Positions 35,373 to 44,676 of a stretch of DNA of 64,000 nt are shown in pieces. The stretch is from Bacillota bacterium (GTDB lineage Bacteria > Bacillota_I > Bacilli_A > RFN20 > CAG-826): the NCBI GenBank assembly GCA_023393065.1, contig JAEWMX010000007.1, positions 1-64,000 of the forward strand, read 5' to 3'. The notes beneath the pieces were generated by a model. It saw only the letters and a program-made list of their open reading frames with translations, did no database searches and was not told where the DNA came from. Positions within the stretch are counted from its first letter, which is position 1. The number at the start of each line of letters is the position of its first letter. Made by a program: the position numbers and the translations under genes.

Positions 35373-36428
35373 ATGCAATTTTCAAAATATGTCGACGAGA
35401 AAACAAAACGCGAATACTTTCAACATTCACATCTGATCTACCTCTCGACCTTCTTTGCTTTTTTTGCCATCATTCCCCTCTTCTTCATCGCCAAAAGCAT
35501 CTTGGTCGCAGCCATTTCATTTGCCACGATGGGAATAACCGCCATCGTCGTTTTAATCAACCGTCGCGGCTACTATGGATTGGCTTCCTTTCTTTTTATT
35601 CTTGCTATCATCATCCAATCCGCGGCTGAAGTGATCGTCTTCGGGCTCGGAGTCGGCTTTCAATACTATTTTTTTAATATGGCCGTCCTCATCATCTTTG
35701 CCAAGTGGACAAATGTCCAGAAGTTAATTGCTGCCGCCATTGAAATTTTAATCTTTATCGCGGTCTTGCTCGTCTCCTGGCAATATTCGCCATTCGTCGT
35801 GATGAGCAATCCGATGGCTTTGACTTTTCATATCATAAATATCGTTTTAAATATCGTCGGTGTCGCTCGCACATCGCATCATTTTATGGCTTTGGCCCGC
35901 AGTGCCGAAAAAGACCTATTTAAATATGCGCAAACCGATTATCTGACGAATCTTCCCAACCGCGCCGGCTTTCACTATTTCGTCCACGACATAAAAAATA
36001 AATATCGAGGAAGGCAACTGCCGACCGTCTCGGTTTTAATGATCGATATCGATAACTTTAAGAATATCAATGATAAATACGGTCACTCTGCAGGTGATGA
36101 AGTGTTAATTTCTCTAGGCAAGACTTTTAAAGAGCGAATTCGCGAAAACGATTTCTTGGCCCGCTATGGCGGCGAAGAATTCGTCATCGTTCACTTTTCT
36201 GCAACCGGTGAGGAAACGCAAAATTTTGCCGAATCGCTTCGCCTGGAAATTGAAAGTCGCACTTATCACATCGAAGAAAAAGATATTCGCTTGTCAATCA
36301 GCATCGGGGCGCTTTTTAAACCGTCGGCGATTAAAATGGATTGCGAAGAAGCCGTAAGTGAAGCCGATAAGCTTCTATACCAAGCCAAAAAGGAAGGCCG
36401 TAACCGCGTTGTTTATAAATCTTTATAA
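35373..36428 (+). CDS. Membrane-bound diguanylate cyclase (GGDEF)
   Basis: 351 residues from the ATG at 35373, chosen for the AAGGAGG six bases upstream; an in-frame TTG at 35331 is not supported. Six hydrophobic helices fill about residues 30-185. The GGDEF domain begins TDYLTNLPNRAGF, has LMIDIDNFKNINDKYGHSAGDE (core DIDNFKNIND) and the active loop RYGGEEF. The inhibitory site RxxD is present as REND five residues before it. It should make c-di-GMP and respond to it by feedback. No c-di-GMP effector is recognisable in the window. Confidence 0.92.
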   Translation: MQFSKYVDEKTKREYFQHSHLIYLSTFFAFFAIIPLFFIAKSILVAAISFATMGITAIVVLINRRGYYGLASFLFILAIIIQSAAEVIVFGLGVGFQYYFFNMAVLIIFAKWTNVQKLIAAAIEILIFIAVLLVSWQYSPFVVMSNPMALTFHIINIVLNIVGVARTSHHFMALARSAEKDLFKYAQTDYLTNLPNRAGFHYFVHDIKNKYRGRQLPTVSVLMIDIDNFKNINDKYGHSAGDEVLISLGKTFKERIRENDFLARYGGEEFVIVHFSATGEETQNFAESLRLEIESRTYHIEEKDIRLSISIGALFKPSAIKMDCEEAVSEADKLLYQAKKEGRNRVVYKSL

Positions 36429-37493
36429 TTAACTAATCATCAAAGAGAAATCTTCGAATTGCGAGCGTTTGCTCTTAAGGTCTAGGCGCATATTTTCTTC
36501 GTGCTTGCGAATGTATTCTAAACGCCCATCTTCGATTTTGAAAAGAGCGATAATATCGAGCCTTATCTCTTCGAAAGCTCGCCAGTAGAGTTCGATGAGA
36601 TAATCAAAAAGGGCAATGACTTTGAAGTCGCTCTCATCGATGAGGTGCTCGTGCGTAAAGACCGAAGCAACTTGGTAATGGGGATAGTACCGGGCGAGTC
36701 CGGCGGCCTCCTGCAGCGTTCGTGCCGATAGTTCGCCTTTGATGTTGACGACGCCCTTTGCCCAGACAAAGCGCTGGTGCTCCCACCACTTTGCCGATTT
36801 AGCGCGGCTGTGGGCTTGATCGCGGAGGCTATCCAATTCGGCTTTGCTCGCCGGAGCTAAGCCCATCATCTTTTTCATCGTGTTTTTGCGCTCGGCGAAT
36901 AAGTTGCTCGTCTTTTGTTTTCCCTTGAGCATTATCTTTAGATAAGAAATATTTTCGAGTAGAGATCGCCATATGATAAAGGCATCGGAATACTGATTGA
37001 CGGAAATGAGGCGAATGCCGGAAATCATCTGATCGATTAGACGCTTTAAAAGAGTCTGGGGAATATCCTTATTGCTTTCATCTTTCATCAGCCAATAATA
37101 GCCGTTGATAATTTCTTTGAGATGATCGACACGCGAATCGTCTTCCAGATTGACAAAGGTAAAGATGTGGTCAGGATTATTCTTGTTAATTAGCGATTCG
37201 CATTTCTGAGAGACGATTTTGCGCAGGTAATCGGGTTGGCGAAAATAATTATGCTTCAAATCCTCGGTCATACTGTTGAATTTATTGTTGTGCGTTTGAA
37301 TGACTTCTCGGGCAAATTCTTCGAAAGATTTAATGCCGACTGCGTCGCTGCATTGGCTGCGATAGATCTTGTAGCCCTCGCTGATGCGCTCACAAAAATA
37401 GTTGAGTTTGGCGGGAATATATGGATATCGACCCGCATCCTCGATCAGCATTTTTTTGACGAAATTATGTGAGAGTTGTTTATCTTTTGCCAT
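36429..37493 (-). CDS. DUF5677-like protein of unknown function
   Basis: A 354-residue soluble, helical protein. The core has LIDQMISGIRLISVNQYSDAFIIWRSLLENISYLKIML (core IWRSLLENISYL), a region with FAERK and WWEHQRFVW, then YYPHYQVASVFTHEHL. The Arg-Ser-x-x-Glu helix followed by a His-containing segment reminds me of DUF5677-type proteins, which I name only tentatively. A promoter with TTGCTT-17-TATAAT lies nine bases before the ATG, and no ribosome binding site is present. The -35 box sits at the centre of a perfect inverted repeat. Confidence 0.55.
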   Translation of the reverse strand: MAKDKQLSHNFVKKMLIEDAGRYPYIPAKLNYFCERISEGYKIYRSQCSDAVGIKSFEEFAREVIQTHNNKFNSMTEDLKHNYFRQPDYLRKIVSQKCESLINKNNPDHIFTFVNLEDDSRVDHLKEIINGYYWLMKDESNKDIPQTLLKRLIDQMISGIRLISVNQYSDAFIIWRSLLENISYLKIMLKGKQKTSNLFAERKNTMKKMMGLAPASKAELDSLRDQAHSRAKSAKWWEHQRFVWAKGVVNIKGELSARTLQEAAGLARYYPHYQVASVFTHEHLIDESDFKVIALFDYLIELYWRAFEEIRLDIIALFKIEDGRLEYIRKHEENMRLDLKSKRSQFEDFSLMIS

Positions 37494-37502
37494 ACGTAAT
37501 TA

Positions 37503-37538
37503 ATTATAAGTTTTAACCACCTCATAAGCAAATGAGGT
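37503..37538 (-). promoter_or_regulatory. Promoter with operator centred on the -35 box
   Basis: The -10 is TATAAT (37503-37508) and the -35 TTGCTT (37526-37531), 17 bases apart, on the minus strand. The perfect inverted repeat ACCTCAT/ATGAGGT (37519-37525 and 37532-37538) has exactly the -35 hexamer as its six-base spacer. This geometry suggests a repressor site. Confidence 0.6.
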
Positions 37539-37591
37539 TCAAAGCTTTTTAAAGAGATGGCTTATTTAAACGCTTTCACCTCCAAAAGCCT

Positions 37592-37607
37592 TAAATCTTG
37601 ATTTAAA
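37592..37607. promoter_or_regulatory. Palindrome upstream of the ABC exporter operon
   Basis: TTAAATC-TT-GATTTAA is a perfect seven-plus-seven palindrome with a two-base centre, 52 bases before the exporter start. Such sites are typical of dimeric repressors (MarR, GntR or PadR type), but no regulator gene is adjacent. Confidence 0.4.
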
Positions 37608-37620
37608 TCTATTTATTTTT

Positions 37621-37650
37621 CCGACGGCTTAGGTAGAATAGAAGCGTCGG
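37621..37650 (+). promoter_or_regulatory. Hairpin CCGACG/CGTCGG enclosing the exporter leader
   Basis: CCGACG (37621-37626) pairs with CGTCGG (37645-37650). The second arm overlaps the CGGAG ribosome binding site of the first ABC gene and the loop contains a TAGAAT-like -10 box. It could act as a DNA site or as an RNA fold that masks the ribosome binding site. Confidence 0.35.
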
Positions 37651-37658
37651 AGCAACGC

Positions 37659-39419
37659 ATGATTTTATTAAAACACTTTCGGCACTACTATCTAAAATAC
37701 GGGCTGTACTTTCTTTTTGGCATCGCTATTTTGGTCGTCATCGACTGGTATCAACTCGAAATACCCCGCATCGTCAAAACGATTATCGATGGTGTCGAAA
37801 CGCAAACGATTACGCATCTATCGCAAGTTCTTAAACCGCTTTTAACCGTCAGTTTAATCGTCGCCGGCATTACGATCGGTCGCTTTTTGTGGCGCCTTCT
37901 ATTGTTCGGAGCGGGAAGAAAAATCGAAACCGATATTCGCCAGGAGATGTTCACACACGCCACAAGGCTTGATCAAAACTTCTATTCCCAGCAAAAAATC
38001 GGGGGGTTGATGAGCTATTTTATCAATGATTTAGGAACTGTCCGCGAACTATATGGATTTGGATTATTGATGATTGTCGACGGCGTCGTCCTCGGAGCTT
38101 TTGTCTTGATTCGCATGTTCATGCTCGACTGGGTGATGACTCTCTATTCCTTCATTCCCATCGCTTTGATGGGCGTTCTCGTCTTCTTCCTCGAGCTGAA
38201 GATGGAGCAGAAATTCAAACTTCGCCAAGAGGCTTTTGAGCAAGCTAGCGACTTCGCCCAGGAATCCTTTACCGGCATCACCGTCATCAAAGCTTATGTT
38301 CGCGAAGCCGCTGAAGCCCTCGGTTTCAAGAATCGATCGCAAGAGGTCTATCGCAAGTCGATGGATCACATGCGCTACGCCATCATCGTCAACATCATCA
38401 TCGACTCGATGATTAGCATCGTCATCTTAGCCATCATCACCTTTGGCTCGATCATGATTGCCCGAGGTGATTTATCAAGTGGCGAACTCACTGAATACAT
38501 CTCATACTTCTTTACGCTGCTATGGCCGGTATTCGCCATCTCTTGGTTTATGAATATCAACGGGCAAGCCCAAGCTTCCGCTAAGCGCATCTATGCTTTT
38601 CTCGAATCGAAAGCCATCGTCAAAGAGGATGAGGCAGCAATTCGCGATGCTGTTCTCGACGGTTCGATTGCTTTTAGTCACCTCACTTTTGCGTATCCCG
38701 ATGCTGAAGAACCAATCTTAAAGGACATCTCTTTTAATATTAAGGCTGGGGAGATGGTCGGCATTTTAGGTAAGACCGGAAGCGGTAAATCGACTTTGGT
38801 CGAATTGCTTCTCCATGTTTATAATGTCGATAAAAACATGATTAAATATGGCCAATTCGACCACACCGAATTGGCTCTTAAAACCTTGAGAGGGCATATC
38901 GGTTATGTTCCGCAAGATAATTTTCTCTTTTCCGATACGATAAAAAATAACATCGGTTTTGCTTTTGAACAAATCGATGAGGATAAGCTGCTTGAAGTCG
39001 GCAAACTCGCGGACATCCATAGCGACGTCATGAGTTTTAAAGAGGGATATGAGACGATTCTCGGCGAGCGAGGCGTGACGATTTCCGGCGGGCAAAAGCA
39101 ACGCGTTTCAATCGCTCGCGCCTTAGCTAAAGATCCGACGATTTTGATTCTCGATGATTCCGTCTCCGCCGTCGATACCAAGACTGAAGAAGATATTATT
39201 CGCAACCTCAGACGAGTTCGCAAAGGCAAGACGACGCTGATGATCGCCCACCGCATCTCGACTGTCCGCCGCCTCGACAAGATCGTCTTAATCGATCAAG
39301 GACGCCTCGTCGGTTTCGGCACTCATAACGAGTTGATTAAAACGAATTCTTTATATAAAGAGATGTACAATTTGCAGAAACTTGAAGAATTAGTTGGGGA
39401 GGAGGCCGCCCATGCGTGA
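37659..39419 (+). CDS. ABC exporter subunit with degenerate catalytic site (BmrC/YheI-like)
   Basis: A 586-residue half-transporter: six helices in about 1-310, then one ATPase. Walker A is GKTGSGKST, the signature TISGGQKQRV, and Walker B reads LILDDSVSAVD, where the catalytic Glu is replaced by Asp. The switch His is present (IAHRIST). Heterodimeric multidrug exporters such as BmrCD carry this degenerate site in one subunit. The TGA stop overlaps the next gene's start (ATGCGTGA). Substrates are unknown; drugs, lipids or peptides are all possible. Confidence 0.92.
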   Translation: MILLKHFRHYYLKYGLYFLFGIAILVVIDWYQLEIPRIVKTIIDGVETQTITHLSQVLKPLLTVSLIVAGITIGRFLWRLLLFGAGRKIETDIRQEMFTHATRLDQNFYSQQKIGGLMSYFINDLGTVRELYGFGLLMIVDGVVLGAFVLIRMFMLDWVMTLYSFIPIALMGVLVFFLELKMEQKFKLRQEAFEQASDFAQESFTGITVIKAYVREAAEALGFKNRSQEVYRKSMDHMRYAIIVNIIIDSMISIVILAIITFGSIMIARGDLSSGELTEYISYFFTLLWPVFAISWFMNINGQAQASAKRIYAFLESKAIVKEDEAAIRDAVLDGSIAFSHLTFAYPDAEEPILKDISFNIKAGEMVGILGKTGSGKSTLVELLLHVYNVDKNMIKYGQFDHTELALKTLRGHIGYVPQDNFLFSDTIKNNIGFAFEQIDEDKLLEVGKLADIHSDVMSFKEGYETILGERGVTISGGQKQRVSIARALAKDPTILILDDSVSAVDTKTEEDIIRNLRRVRKGKTTLMIAHRISTVRRLDKIVLIDQGRLVGFGTHNELIKTNSLYKEMYNLQKLEELVGEEAAHA

Positions 39420-41199
39420 TTTTGTCGAAAACCACGAAGCTCATCAAGACCTCAAGCTCCTCGCCCGCTTGCTTCGCTATTTTAAGCCCTACACTGCAAA
39501 GTTTGTCTGGGCTTTTCTGCTCATGATCATCACGACGTTCACCAACATGATCATGCCCTTAGCCTCCGGCCTCGCTATCGATTTAATGGTTGACCCGGCC
39601 TTTAGTCTCGAGCAGAAAATAACTGTCGTCATTATCGGTGCCGCCATTTTGCTCGTCATCACCGGTCTATCGATTCTCATCGGTTATTTTCAAAGCATCA
39701 TGCTCCAGCGCATCGGTCAAAAAATAACCGATCAGATGCGCAACGAAGTTTTTGCACACATCGAGTCGCTATCGATCGGCCAAATCAATCAGCTGCCGGT
39801 GGGAAAGCTCGTGACCAGAGCCACCAATGACCCTGGCAACATCTCGGAGATGTTCACCAATACGATCGTCAATCTCATTCGTAACTTTTTGTTTATGATT
39901 GTCATCGCCATCATCATGTTTGTCATCGAGTGGCGCATGGCGCTCGTCACGATGGCGGTCGTGCCTTTGATCTTCCTGGCTTCCGTATTATTTCGACGTT
40001 TCTCGAGAAACGCCTATCGAAGTGTCCGCAACAATGTCTCGGAAGTCAATGCGTTTCTATCGGAAAATCTCTCGGGCATGAAAATAACTCAGGTTTTCAA
40101 CCAAGAAGAAAAGAAAATCAAAGAATTCACGACGATTAATCAACGGCTCAAGAAAAGCTATTTCCGCGAAATATATACATTCGGCATATATCGTCCCGTC
40201 ATCTATTTTTTGGCGATGGTCGCAACCATTTTGACATTATATTTCGGAGTCAGTTCAATCTTCGACAATTTTTTGACGATTGGCCTCTTCGTCTCCTTTT
40301 ATGTTTATGTCGGTCAGTTCTTTGAACCTATTCAACAGATTGCCGAGCAGTTCAATTCCCTCCAAAATGGCTTTGCCAGCGCCGAAAAAATATTCGACGT
40401 CTTAGATACAAAACCCGATATTCAAGATGCCGAAGACGCCATCGAACTCACTTCTTTCTCCGGTTCCATCGAGTTTAAGGATGTCTGGTTTAGCTATGTC
40501 CCAGGTGAGTGGGTGCTCAAAGGCGTCTCTTTTAGCGTCTCGCCAAACGAAACGATCGCCCTCGTCGGTGCGACCGGAAGTGGCAAGACGACGATATTGC
40601 AGTTGATCGTCCGCAATTACGAGATTCAAAAGGGCCAGATCCTCATCGATGGAATCGACATTCGCCGCCTCAAGCGTTCAGCGCTCCGTTCATTTGTCGG
40701 TCAGATGCTTCAGGATGTTTTCCTCTTCTCGGGCACGATTCGCGATAACATCACTTTAAAAAACGACCGTTTCACCGAAGAAGACATAAATAAAGCGGCC
40801 GACTATGTCGGACTCGACCACGTCTTGAATAAGTTGCCCGAGGGTTTAAATCACATCGTCAGAGAGCGGGGCAACAACTTCTCAAGCGGCGAACGCCAAC
40901 TCATCTCCTTTGCTCGAGCCGTGACATATAAGCCGACGGTGATGACCCTTGATGAAGCGACGGCTAATATCGATTCGGAAACCGAATCCATCATTCAATC
41001 CTCGCTTTCAAAGATGATGAATATTTCGACGATGATTATCGTCGCTCACCGCCTCTCGACCATTCAGCACTGCAATAAAATCTTAGTCATGCAAAAAGGC
41101 GAGATTATCGAATCCGGTAACCATCAAGAACTACTAAAGAAAAAAGGCATTTATTATAACCTTTATCAGTTGCAATACGAGCGCAGAGAAGCAATATAA
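39412..41199 (+). CDS. ABC exporter subunit with consensus catalytic site (BmrD/YheH-like)
   Basis: A 595-residue half-transporter with six helices and one ATPase: Walker A GATGSGKTT, signature NFSSGERQLIS and Walker B VMTLDEATANID with the catalytic Glu. The signature SSGE differs from LSGG, as in partners of degenerate subunits. The start is the ATG at 39412-39414, eight bases inside the end of the first gene, with a very strong GGGGAGGAGG upstream. A longer TTG frame at 39394 would place the start within that ribosome binding site and is rejected. Confidence 0.93.
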   Translation: MRDFVENHEAHQDLKLLARLLRYFKPYTAKFVWAFLLMIITTFTNMIMPLASGLAIDLMVDPAFSLEQKITVVIIGAAILLVITGLSILIGYFQSIMLQRIGQKITDQMRNEVFAHIESLSIGQINQLPVGKLVTRATNDPGNISEMFTNTIVNLIRNFLFMIVIAIIMFVIEWRMALVTMAVVPLIFLASVLFRRFSRNAYRSVRNNVSEVNAFLSENLSGMKITQVFNQEEKKIKEFTTINQRLKKSYFREIYTFGIYRPVIYFLAMVATILTLYFGVSSIFDNFLTIGLFVSFYVYVGQFFEPIQQIAEQFNSLQNGFASAEKIFDVLDTKPDIQDAEDAIELTSFSGSIEFKDVWFSYVPGEWVLKGVSFSVSPNETIALVGATGSGKTTILQLIVRNYEIQKGQILIDGIDIRRLKRSALRSFVGQMLQDVFLFSGTIRDNITLKNDRFTEEDINKAADYVGLDHVLNKLPEGLNHIVRERGNNFSSGERQLISFARAVTYKPTVMTLDEATANIDSETESIIQSSLSKMMNISTMIIVAHRLSTIQHCNKILVMQKGEIIESGNHQELLKKKGIYYNLYQLQYERREAI

Positions 41200-41324
41200 T
41201 CTTTCTTTGCAAACGAAATTAGGTAAAGGTGTCTCCTCATTCTACTGAGAAGTGATTTTTTTCAATATACAAGTTATAGGCGAGTAGGAATTGGCGTTGT
41301 AAAATATCATCGGGAGAAACAAAT

Positions 41325-41375
41325 ATGATTAACCAAATAGAAATCGGACATTATATTGCGAAAATCAGCAAATAG
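41325..41375 (+). pseudogene. Possible remnant of an XRE-type regulator N-terminus (16 codons)
   Basis: GGGAGA lies before an ATG that opens MINQIEIGHYIAKISK and then stops. The pattern N-Q-I-x-I-G-x-x-I-A resembles the first helix of many Cro/C1-type (XRE) regulators. Nothing downstream in any frame continues the helix-turn-helix. It may be a decayed gene or a chance frame. Confidence 0.3.
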
Positions 41376-41397
41376 TCCACGAGGAAAGGCGAAGAGA

Positions 41398-41874
41398 CTA
41401 GAAGATTATCGATTCGACAGTTTGCTTAATTAACTCCTGGCGCTTCTTATTGCTCCAGTCGACGATACTAGTGCCCTTAATCAGGGCGCTTTTGTTATTT
41501 AAAGCCTTGATAAATTGATTAATAGCGGAGTTACCACCCATCCAGCGAAAAGGAAAGTGCTGAGTCATGAAGCCAAAAACAGGTTTTCCGTCAATGCCTT
41601 CAGCTTTCGCTAAAAAAGCCTTCATCACCGAGGAGAGGCCAAAGCCGCGAACCGGAGCCCCGAAGACATAGGCGTCATATCCCGCCGTCTGCGGGCAATT
41701 CGTCAAAATAACCTTGCCGGCTTCTAGCTCTTCATCGTTTTGGGCCACAACTCGCTCAAGGGAGACTTGATGGCCTTGGGCGATGAGTTTGGTTTTGATC
41801 ATTTCGGCCACCGACAGCGTATTGCCGGTTTTTGAGTGGATGATGATGGCGATTTTTAAATTGCTTTCTTCCAT
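41398..41874 (-). CDS. Flavodoxin-like protein
   Basis: A 158-residue flavodoxin fold. The FMN phosphate loop is HSKTGNTLSVAEMI (about 13-26, core SKTGNT), and the second flavin loop is FGAPVRGFGLSS. A third segment is FGFMTQHFPFRWMGG. It likely carries electrons or acts as an NAD(P)H-dependent quinone reductase. GAGGAT precedes the ATG. It lies just after the aldo-keto reductase gene in the same direction, suggesting a small redox operon. Confidence 0.85.
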   Translation of the reverse strand: MEESNLKIAIIIHSKTGNTLSVAEMIKTKLIAQGHQVSLERVVAQNDEELEAGKVILTNCPQTAGYDAYVFGAPVRGFGLSSVMKAFLAKAEGIDGKPVFGFMTQHFPFRWMGGNSAINQFIKALNNKSALIKGTSIVDWSNKKRQELIKQTVESIIF

Positions 41875-41893
41875 AGGCTATCCTCGATAAATA

Positions 41894-42730
41894 CTAAAAA
41901 CGCGATTTGGGATGAAGATGGATGGCTTCTAGTTTTTCCATATCTTCGTTAGCGATGACAAAATCGAGCTCGGCATTGTTTTTGATGCGTTCTTCGTGCG
42001 TCGACTTCGGAAGCGGGAGAGTATTTTGCTGAATTGTGTAGCGAAGGGCGATCTGGGCCGGGCTCACGCCGTATTTGATAGCGAGTTTCTTCACGATAGC
42101 CAGCTTAAAGACGCGTCCTGACATCAACGGCGAATAAGCTTCAAAAAGGATATTATTCTTTTGGCAATACGCGCGATTTTCAAGTTGCGGTTTTCCGACA
42201 TAAAAAGGCATTTGATTAACATGTGGGACAAAGCCTGTCGCCGCGATGAGCAACTCGATGTCGCCAATGGCAAAATTCGAGACTCCAATGGCCCGAACTC
42301 GTTTCGCTTTGTATAAATCGATCATGGCTTTCCAAGCTTCGATGTTTCCGGCCGTGTGATTAGTCCCGATGGCCGTCCATGGCCACGGGGCGTGAATCAA
42401 GTAGAGATCGATGTAGTCAAGGCCGAGTCTTTTTAGCGACTTATTAAATTCTTTAACTGCACCGTCATACGTCTTTATTTGCGAGGGTAGTTTGGTCGTC
42501 ACAAAAATAAGTCCGCGATCAAGTCCCGAGTCCTTAATCGCCTGCCCGACGCTCTTTTCGTTGCGATAGACGGTCGCGGTATCGATGTGGCGATAACCAT
42601 TTTTTAAAGCTAATAAAACTGATTCATAAGCTTCTTTCCCTTGTTTGACTCTCCAGGTTCCGAAGCCGATTTTGGGGATTTTCACACCATTGGCAAGTTC
42701 ATAAGAGCTCTCGAGTACTTTTTCCTTCAT
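41894..42730 (-). CDS. Aldo-keto reductase
   Basis: A 278-residue NADPH-dependent (alpha/beta)8 barrel oxidoreductase. The catalytic set is visible: Asp and Tyr in HIDTATVYRNEKSVG (core DTATVYRNE), Lys in FVTTKLP and His in YLIHAPW. The cofactor end is LPLPKSTHEERIKNN. GVSNF is present. It resembles the 2,5-diketo-gluconate reductase/prostaglandin F synthase-like bacterial group; the substrate cannot be named. AAGGAG precedes the ATG. Confidence 0.9.
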   Translation of the reverse strand: MKEKVLESSYELANGVKIPKIGFGTWRVKQGKEAYESVLLALKNGYRHIDTATVYRNEKSVGQAIKDSGLDRGLIFVTTKLPSQIKTYDGAVKEFNKSLKRLGLDYIDLYLIHAPWPWTAIGTNHTAGNIEAWKAMIDLYKAKRVRAIGVSNFAIGDIELLIAATGFVPHVNQMPFYVGKPQLENRAYCQKNNILFEAYSPLMSGRVFKLAIVKKLAIKYGVSPAQIALRYTIQQNTLPLPKSTHEERIKNNAELDFVIANEDMEKLEAIHLHPKSRF

Positions 42731-42760
42731 CGGATTGATATCTCCTTGCTTATATTATAG

Positions 42761-44581
42761 CTAGTCAATTGACTTTCGCGGGGTTTTCCTTTTTCTTTCG
42801 AGTTCGGTCAAATACATTTTGCGCATGCGATAGGTCGTGGGAGTAATCTCTAAGAGCTCATCATCATTTAAGTAGGCCAAACAATTTTCAAGCGACATTA
42901 GTCGCGGCGCTCTTAAAACGACTTTTTGCTCTTTGGTCGACATTCTCATATTCGTTAATTCTTTGGCTCTCGTGACATTGATAATTAAATCGCTGCTATA
43001 GCGGTTCTCGCCGACGATCATGCCTTCATAAACTTCGGTTTGAGGAAGGATAAACATCGTTCCGCGAGCTTCAAGACCTTCGATGGCATAAGTCGTGCTC
43101 ATGCCCGTGTCGGAAGCGATTAAGACGCCGAGCGTTCGCCCTTTGACTTGGAAATTGGTGACGGGGCGATGGTTTTTATATAGGTGGCTCATCAAGCCAT
43201 AGCCTTTCGTCAAGGTCATAATTTGCGCGTGCAAGCCAATGAGGGCCGCCGCGGCGATGTTATAGGTGAGGCGAGCGTTGACTTCGCCATAATCGATATT
43301 GATGACTTCGGCTTGGCGATTAGCTAAAGCTTCCATCACCGCTCCGAGGCTCTCGGAAGGAATGTCGAGAAACAATTCTTCAAAAGGCTCATGGGCGATG
43401 CCATCAATAAACTTAATTATTGCTTTAGGCTTGCTCACTTCGAGTTCATAACCTTCGCGGCGCATATTTTCAATTAAGATACCGAGATGGAGTTCGCCGC
43501 GCCCGGAGACGAGAAAGCGGTCGCTTCCTTCGATAAGCGCAACTTTTAAGGCGACATCGCGCTGTATTTCTTTTTCTAGGCGCGCCTGCAATTGGCGAAA
43601 AGTGACAAATTTGCCATCCCTTCCGGCAAAAGGTGAACTATTTGGAGCAAAAGTCATCTGCAAAGTCGGTTCGCTGATGGCTATGGGGGGCAGAGGCATC
43701 ACATGATCTGGATTGCAGATTGTCTCGCCGACATTGATGTCCGCCAGCCCGGCGACGCCGACGATATCACCGGCATGGGCTTCTTCTAATTCAATTTTAT
43801 TAATGCCGACGAAGCGATACATTTTCATGATCTTGCCAAGCTTATTAGTTTTATCAAGGCGCGCTAAAGTGATCGTCTCTCCGACGCGCATCGTGCCCGA
43901 CTTGACGAGGCCGATGCCGATGCGTCCGACAAAGTCGTTGTAATCAAGGAGGCTCGGTTGAAACTGCAAGGGACCATAGCGATTGATTTTGGGTCCCGGT
44001 ATCTCGCTGATAATCAAATCGAGAATCGACTCCATTCCCGGCTTTTGATCCCTAGGATCAGGCGACAGGCTGCTCGTTCCCAAGAGCGCCGAAGCATAGG
44101 CGACTTTAAAGTCGAGATATTCTTCCGGAGCATCGAGGGCGATAAAGAGTTCTAAGACATCATTTAAGACTTTTTTGATATCGATGTTAGGCCGGTCGAT
44201 TTTGTTGATGACGACGATGGGTTTAACATGAGCTTCGAGGGCTTTCTTTAAAACGAAACGGGTTTGCGGCATCGTGCTTTCGTGGGCGTCGATGAGCAGC
44301 AAGCAGCCATCGACCATGTTCATGATGCGCTCGACTTCACCGCCGAAATCAGCGTGTCCGGGCGTATCGAGAATATTGATTTGTAAGCCTTTGTATTGAA
44401 TGCCGGTCGCTTTGGCTAAAATGGTGATGCCTCGTTCCCTTTCAAGATCGTTTGAATCCATCAAGCGCTCCGAGGAGGTTTCATTGTCGCGAAAAAGATG
44501 CGCGGTGCGAAACAGTTGATCAACCATTGTCGTCTTTCCGTGATCGACGTGAGCGATAATTGCGATATTGCGAATATCCAT
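42761..44581 (-). CDS. typA: Ribosome-associated GTPase TypA/BipA
   Basis: A 606-residue translational GTPase. G1 is [10 protein letters not shown]2 RGITILAK, G3 [11 protein letters not shown] and G4 NKIDRPN, as in elongation-factor relatives. The C-terminal domain typical of BipA follows ([18 protein letters not shown], core TGMSTTYA). It binds ribosomes and affects assembly and stress growth, including low temperature. The start taken is the ATG at 44579-44581 (MDIRNIAII); an eight-codon longer frame has no ribosome binding site either. Probably its own transcript. Confidence 0.95.
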   Translation of the reverse strand: MDIRNIAIIAHVDHGKTTMVDQLFRTAHLFRDNETSSERLMDSNDLERERGITILAKATGIQYKGLQINILDTPGHADFGGEVERIMNMVDGCLLLIDAHESTMPQTRFVLKKALEAHVKPIVVINKIDRPNIDIKKVLNDVLELFIALDAPEEYLDFKVAYASALLGTSSLSPDPRDQKPGMESILDLIISEIPGPKINRYGPLQFQPSLLDYNDFVGRIGIGLVKSGTMRVGETITLARLDKTNKLGKIMKMYRFVGINKIELEEAHAGDIVGVAGLADINVGETICNPDHVMPLPPIAISEPTLQMTFAPNSSPFAGRDGKFVTFRQLQARLEKEIQRDVALKVALIEGSDRFLVSGRGELHLGILIENMRREGYELEVSKPKAIIKFIDGIAHEPFEELFLDIPSESLGAVMEALANRQAEVINIDYGEVNARLTYNIAAAALIGLHAQIMTLTKGYGLMSHLYKNHRPVTNFQVKGRTLGVLIASDTGMSTTYAIEGLEARGTMFILPQTEVYEGMIVGENRYSSDLIINVTRAKELTNMRMSTKEQKVVLRAPRLMSLENCLAYLNDDELLEITPTTYRMRKMYLTELERKRKTPRKSID

Positions 44582-44676
44582 AAAATTTTCCAGCGAGATA
44601 AGCATATGCTTAAAAGACGACTATTGCACGAAAAATATAAATTATTTATATCGAAATATTTAATTATTTATAGCGA

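Noticed and set aside
39394..39411. An upstream TTG start for the second ABC exporter gene
   Set aside because: It would put the ribosome binding site inside the coding region; the ATG at 39412 has ideal spacing and overlaps the previous stop.
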